Shown: positions 61,533 to 64,000 of the stretch, piece by piece
Numbering within the stretch: position 1 is the stretch's first letter
Layout: each line of letters begins with the position of its first letter
Position numbers and translations under genes: made by a program
The notes under the pieces: model-generated
Databases searched by the model: none
What the model was told of the DNA's origin: nothing
Seen by the model: the letters and a program-made list of their open reading frames with translations, nothing else
Assembly: GCF_020616555.1 (NCBI RefSeq)
Contig: NZ_CP085173.1
Location: 2,480,001-2,544,000, forward strand
Length of the DNA: 64,000 nucleotides
Source of the DNA: Streptomyces longhuiensis
GTDB taxonomy: Bacteria > Actinomycetota > Actinomycetes > Streptomycetales > Streptomycetaceae
Reading direction: 5' to 3'

Positions 61533-61569
61533 GGACCACACCTCAGGCATAAGTGGATGAGCACTAAAT

Positions 61570-61580
61570 TAGCACTGCTA
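61570..61580. promoter_or_regulatory. Operator candidate between acyl-CoA dehydrogenase and TetR genes
   Basis: TAGCACTGCTA is palindromic (4+3+4). It lies between the divergent starts, next to CTAAATTAG (61564-61572), another short palindrome, and close to the -10 TACTAT of the TetR gene. Probable binding site of the TetR protein encoded at 61612. Confidence 0.5.
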
Positions 61581-61611
61581 GTTTTCGGCTGACAGCCCTA
61601 CTATGTGCCGC

Positions 61612-62259
61612 ATGGCCCGACCGCGCAAGCCCCTCCTGAGCAGAGACCGCATCGTCACGGCGGCGCTCTCTCTCGTCGACGCCGAGGGCCTCGCGGCCGT
61701 CTCGACCCGGCGGCTCGCCGCTGAGCTCGGCGTGAGCGGCCCCTCGCTGTACAACCACTTCCGCACCAAGGACCAGATCCTGGAGGCGGTCGCCGACTCG
61801 GTGAGCGCGCAGGTCGACCTGTCGATGTTCGACCCCGCGGACGGGCGCGACTGGCGCACCTCCCTGCACGACTGGGCGGTGTCCTACCGGGCGGCCCTCC
61901 TCGAGCACCCGAACATCGTCCCGGTCCTCGCCCAGGGGCCGGGCCGCAGGCCCGCGGGGCTCCGGCTCGCCGACGCCGTGTTCGGCTCGATGGTGGACGC
62001 GGGCTGGCCCCCGGCGCAGGCCACGTCGATCGGCGCGCTCATGCGGTACTTCGTGACGGGCTCCGCGCTCGGCTCGTTCGCCGGGGGCTTCGTCGACGAC
62101 GAGGCGGCGTACGACCCCGCCGACTACCCGCACCTCGGCCAGGCCCATCTGCTCGCCGACCGCCAGGAGCTGATCGACGAGCGGGCCTTCGAGACGGGCC
62201 TGAGGGCGCTCCTCGACGGGCTTGCGCAGCAGTACGAGCAGGTCGCGGCGCTGCACTGA
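61612..62259 (+). CDS. TetR family regulator divergent from acyl-CoA dehydrogenase
   Basis: 215 residues. N-terminal basic tail RPRKPLLSRDRIV, helix-turn-helix LAAELGVSGPSLYNHFRTKD, and a TetR_C domain. The ATG at 61612 lies seven bases after TACTAT (61599-61604) with no ribosome site, so the transcript is probably leaderless. The ATG at 61603 is within the -10 and can be excluded. It probably represses the divergent dehydrogenase gene. Confidence 0.92.
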   Translation: MARPRKPLLSRDRIVTAALSLVDAEGLAAVSTRRLAAELGVSGPSLYNHFRTKDQILEAVADSVSAQVDLSMFDPADGRDWRTSLHDWAVSYRAALLEHPNIVPVLAQGPGRRPAGLRLADAVFGSMVDAGWPPAQATSIGALMRYFVTGSALGSFAGGFVDDEAAYDPADYPHLGQAHLLADRQELIDERAFETGLRALLDGLAQQYEQVAALH

Positions 62260-62302
62260 CGTTTCGGCCGCCACCGAACCGTGCCGGGCGCATGCTTGAC
62301 CC

Positions 62303-63013
62303 ATGAAGTCCAGGGAACCCGGCGCACCGCGCCTCGCCGCGCTCGCCGCGCTGATGGCCGACGAGACCCGTGCCGCCTGCCTGCTCGCCCTGCTCGACGG
62401 GCGGGCGTGGACCGCCGGCGAGCTCGCGCGGCACTCGGGCGTGGCCGCCTCGACCGCGAGCGAGCATCTGGGCAAGCTCGTCGCGGGCGGCCTGCTCGCC
62501 GAGGAGCGGCAGGGGCGCCATCGCTATGTGCGGCTCGCGGACGCGCGGGTGGCGGGGCTCGTGGAGGAACTCGCCGCGTACGCGGCGCCGGACGGCGGGG
62601 AGCGGCCGCGAACGCTTCGGGCCGTGAGCGCGCGGGACGCGATGGCGCGCGGGCGCACCTGCTACGACCATCTCGCGGGCCGCCTCGGCATCGCCCTCAC
62701 GGACGCGCTGGTCCGGCGCGGTGATCTGCGCACGGACACGGGGTTCGCTCTGACCGCACAAGGGGTGGACCTGTTCGGGGCGTTGGGGATCGGACTCGAA
62801 CGGTCGGGGCGGCGGCCCATGGCGCGGGCGTGCCTGGACTGGACCGAGCGCCGGCCGCATCTCGCGGGGACGGCGGGGGCGGCACTGTGCAGCCACGCGT
62901 TCGACGCGGGCTGGGTCGTGCGGATCGGGTCCGAGCGGGCCGTGAAGGTCACGCCGGACGGGGAGCGGGCGTTCGGCGACGTGCTGGGCATCGACGCGGA
63001 GGGACTGCGCTAG
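62303..63013 (+). CDS. ArsR family winged-helix regulator
   Basis: 236 residues. An ArsR/SmtB-type winged helix fills residues 10-85 (SGVAASTASEHLGKLVAGGLL). The C-terminal 150 residues are a separate domain with one Cys near residue 123 and a pair CLDW/CSHAFDAGW later; no CxC metal motif is seen, so metal sensing is uncertain. CATGCT (62291-62296) lies six bases before the ATG, suggesting a leaderless message. It is followed by a terminator and a urea transporter gene. Confidence 0.88.
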   Translation: MKSREPGAPRLAALAALMADETRAACLLALLDGRAWTAGELARHSGVAASTASEHLGKLVAGGLLAEERQGRHRYVRLADARVAGLVEELAAYAAPDGGERPRTLRAVSARDAMARGRTCYDHLAGRLGIALTDALVRRGDLRTDTGFALTAQGVDLFGALGIGLERSGRRPMARACLDWTERRPHLAGTAGAALCSHAFDAGWVVRIGSERAVKVTPDGERAFGDVLGIDAEGLR

Positions 63014-63054
63014 CGACGGCCCTGGGGATCGAGGCAGCCACGCCGCGCAAACCG

Positions 63055-63087
63055 GGAAGGGGCTTCCTGCCGCGATAGGCCCCTTCT
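63055..63087 (+). terminator. Terminator after the ArsR-type gene
   Basis: GAAGGGGC (63056-63063) pairs with GCCCCTTC (63079-63086) over a 15-base loop, followed by TTCC. It lies 42 bases after the stop codon. Confidence 0.6.
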
Positions 63088-63162
63088 TCCGGACTTCAGG
63101 GGATGTCTGTAAAGTGCGTCCGTTCTGCTCGGCGAAACAGGGACGTAACACGGGAGCACGGG

Positions 63163-64000
63163 ATGCTGCAGGCCAAGAACGGCCCAACTCCTGGCAAATC
63201 ACCCCTTGATCGGGGCGCGGGTTGTAGGCAGTACGGCGTCGAGGTCCTGCGCGGGCAGGGTCAGGTCGTCTTCCTGTCCAGCGTCCCCGCCGGTGCGCTG
63301 CTCACCGTGGCGCTGTTCGCGGCGGGGTGGGAGTACGGGCTCTACGCGATCGCCGGAACGGCGCTCGGCACGGCCACCTCGCGGCTGCTAGGCGCGGACC
63401 GCGAGCGCGTCTCGACGGGCCTCGAAGGGTTCAACGCCTGTCTGACGGCGCTGTGTTTCGCGGTGTTCCTGGGCGCCGACCATCTGTCGACCGCGCTGCT
63501 CGCGGCGGTCGGCTGCGTCGTCGTCACCGTCGTCACCGCGGCCGTCGTCAATCTGCTCGGCGTGTGGCACCTGCCGTCGCTGACGCTCCCCTACTGCCTC
63601 CTCGCGACCGCGATGACCACCGCCGCGCCGGGGTTCGCGCGAATCTGGCACCACGGCGAGGGACTCGCCGCCCTCACGAGCGCGGCGACGGGACCGACCT
63701 CGCTCGGCTTCTCCGACCTGTGGCACGGGTTCTTCGCCGGCTTCGCCGAGATCTTCTTCATGCCGCAGTGGTACGTCGGCGCGCTGGTGCTCGCCGCGCT
63801 CCTCGTCGCGAGCCGCCGGGCCGCCGCCGTGGCGTGCGTGGGCAGCCTCGCCGGGATCCTCTCCGCGTGGGCGCTCGGCGCTCCCGTCGCCCGGATCGCC
63901 GACGGGACCATGGGCTACAACGCGATCCTCGTGGCGCTGGCCCTGTGCGGGGTGTTCCTGGAGGCGGGCCCACGCACTCTGGGGTACGCCGCGGTGGGCG
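63163..64000 (+). CDS. Urea transporter (UT family), 5' part
   Basis: 279 codons are present and the gene continues past the window end. An ATG at 63163 has GGGAG six bases upstream. The two halves of the UT fold are visible: LEGFNACLTALCFAVFLG in the first and MGYNAILVALALCGVF in the second, with LPSLTLPYCLLAT between them. About ten membrane helices are expected in the full protein. It would pass urea into the cell, so urease genes may lie downstream. The 149-base upstream gap holds the terminator and no other gene. Confidence 0.9.
   Translation, partial: MLQAKNGPTPGKSPLDRGAGCRQYGVEVLRGQGQVVFLSSVPAGALLTVALFAAGWEYGLYAIAGTALGTATSRLLGADRERVSTGLEGFNACLTALCFAVFLGADHLSTALLAAVGCVVVTVVTAAVVNLLGVWHLPSLTLPYCLLATAMTTAAPGFARIWHHGEGLAALTSAATGPTSLGFSDLWHGFFAGFAEIFFMPQWYVGALVLAALLVASRRAAAVACVGSLAGILSAWALGAPVARIADGTMGYNAILVALALCGVFLEAGPRTLGYAAVG

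Overview
The window is chromosomal DNA from a Streptomyces or a very close relative. The evidence is GC-rich sequence with strong third-position G/C bias, frequent GTG starts, four-base ATGA/GTGA gene overlaps, a candidate DasR box, a rare TTA leucine codon and a cluster of apparently leaderless starts. I see no integrase, transposase, prophage, CRISPR array, origin or rRNA. Coding density is very high and no gap between genes exceeds about 300 bases. About 60 protein genes and one tRNA are supported; the first gene (M20 peptidase) and the last (urea transporter) run off the window.

Layout. 1-808: 5' part of an M20 peptidase gene, tRNA-Leu(GAG) and its terminator. 792-8485 (minus): operon of ROK sugar kinase, Dpp/Opp-type solute-binding lipoprotein, two permeases, two ATPases and a ROK-family regulator, with a perfect 12-bp palindrome at its promoter. 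8678-10369: secreted GH18 chitinase with a DasR-like site. 10482-19353 (minus): pentose phosphate operon tkt-tal-zwf-opcA-pgi-gnd plus a histidine phosphatase, divergent from an AraC-type regulator. 20631-29031 (plus): sugar-uptake and hydrolysis locus (binding protein, two permeases, LacI regulator, clan GH-A hydrolase, GH3 beta-glucosidase) without its own ATPase. 29081-34211: YchJ-like protein, then a gluconate/idonate locus (FadR-type regulator, gntK, gntP, 5-keto-gluconate reductase, idonate dehydrogenase). 34222-35554: cytochrome b and molybdopterin oxidoreductase pair. 35618-43586: APC permease, TPR-like protein, FAD dehydrogenase, DMT permease, NUDIX hydrolase, two DUF202 proteins, quinone-type oxidoreductase. 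43673-47122: small His-rich protein, then a TetR/acyl-CoA synthetase/SDR cluster. 47272-52834: NamZ-type muramidase, MHS transporter, penicillin-acylase-family enzyme. 53092-58716: two unknown proteins, ABC exporter with divergent two-component system, SoxR. 58842-62259: acyl-CoA metabolism genes with TetR regulators. 62303-end: ArsR-type regulator and urea transporter.

How the genes fit together. The left half is carbohydrate metabolism: extracellular chitin and glucan hydrolysis, uptake by two ABC systems, phosphorylation by a ROK kinase, and an oxidative pentose phosphate operon. The gluconate/idonate locus makes 6-phosphogluconate, the substrate of the gnd product. The right half is lipid and envelope metabolism and signalling, with several regulator-target pairs whose likely operators can be read in the sequence.

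The most unusual items are the ROK/Dpp operon beside a chitinase, whose regulator gene carries a TTA codon; the 98-residue His-rich protein made of an internal duplication; a TetR-type operator shared by the promoters flanking a MaoC gene and a TetR gene; and perfect palindromes upstream of the MHS transporter and the ROK operon.
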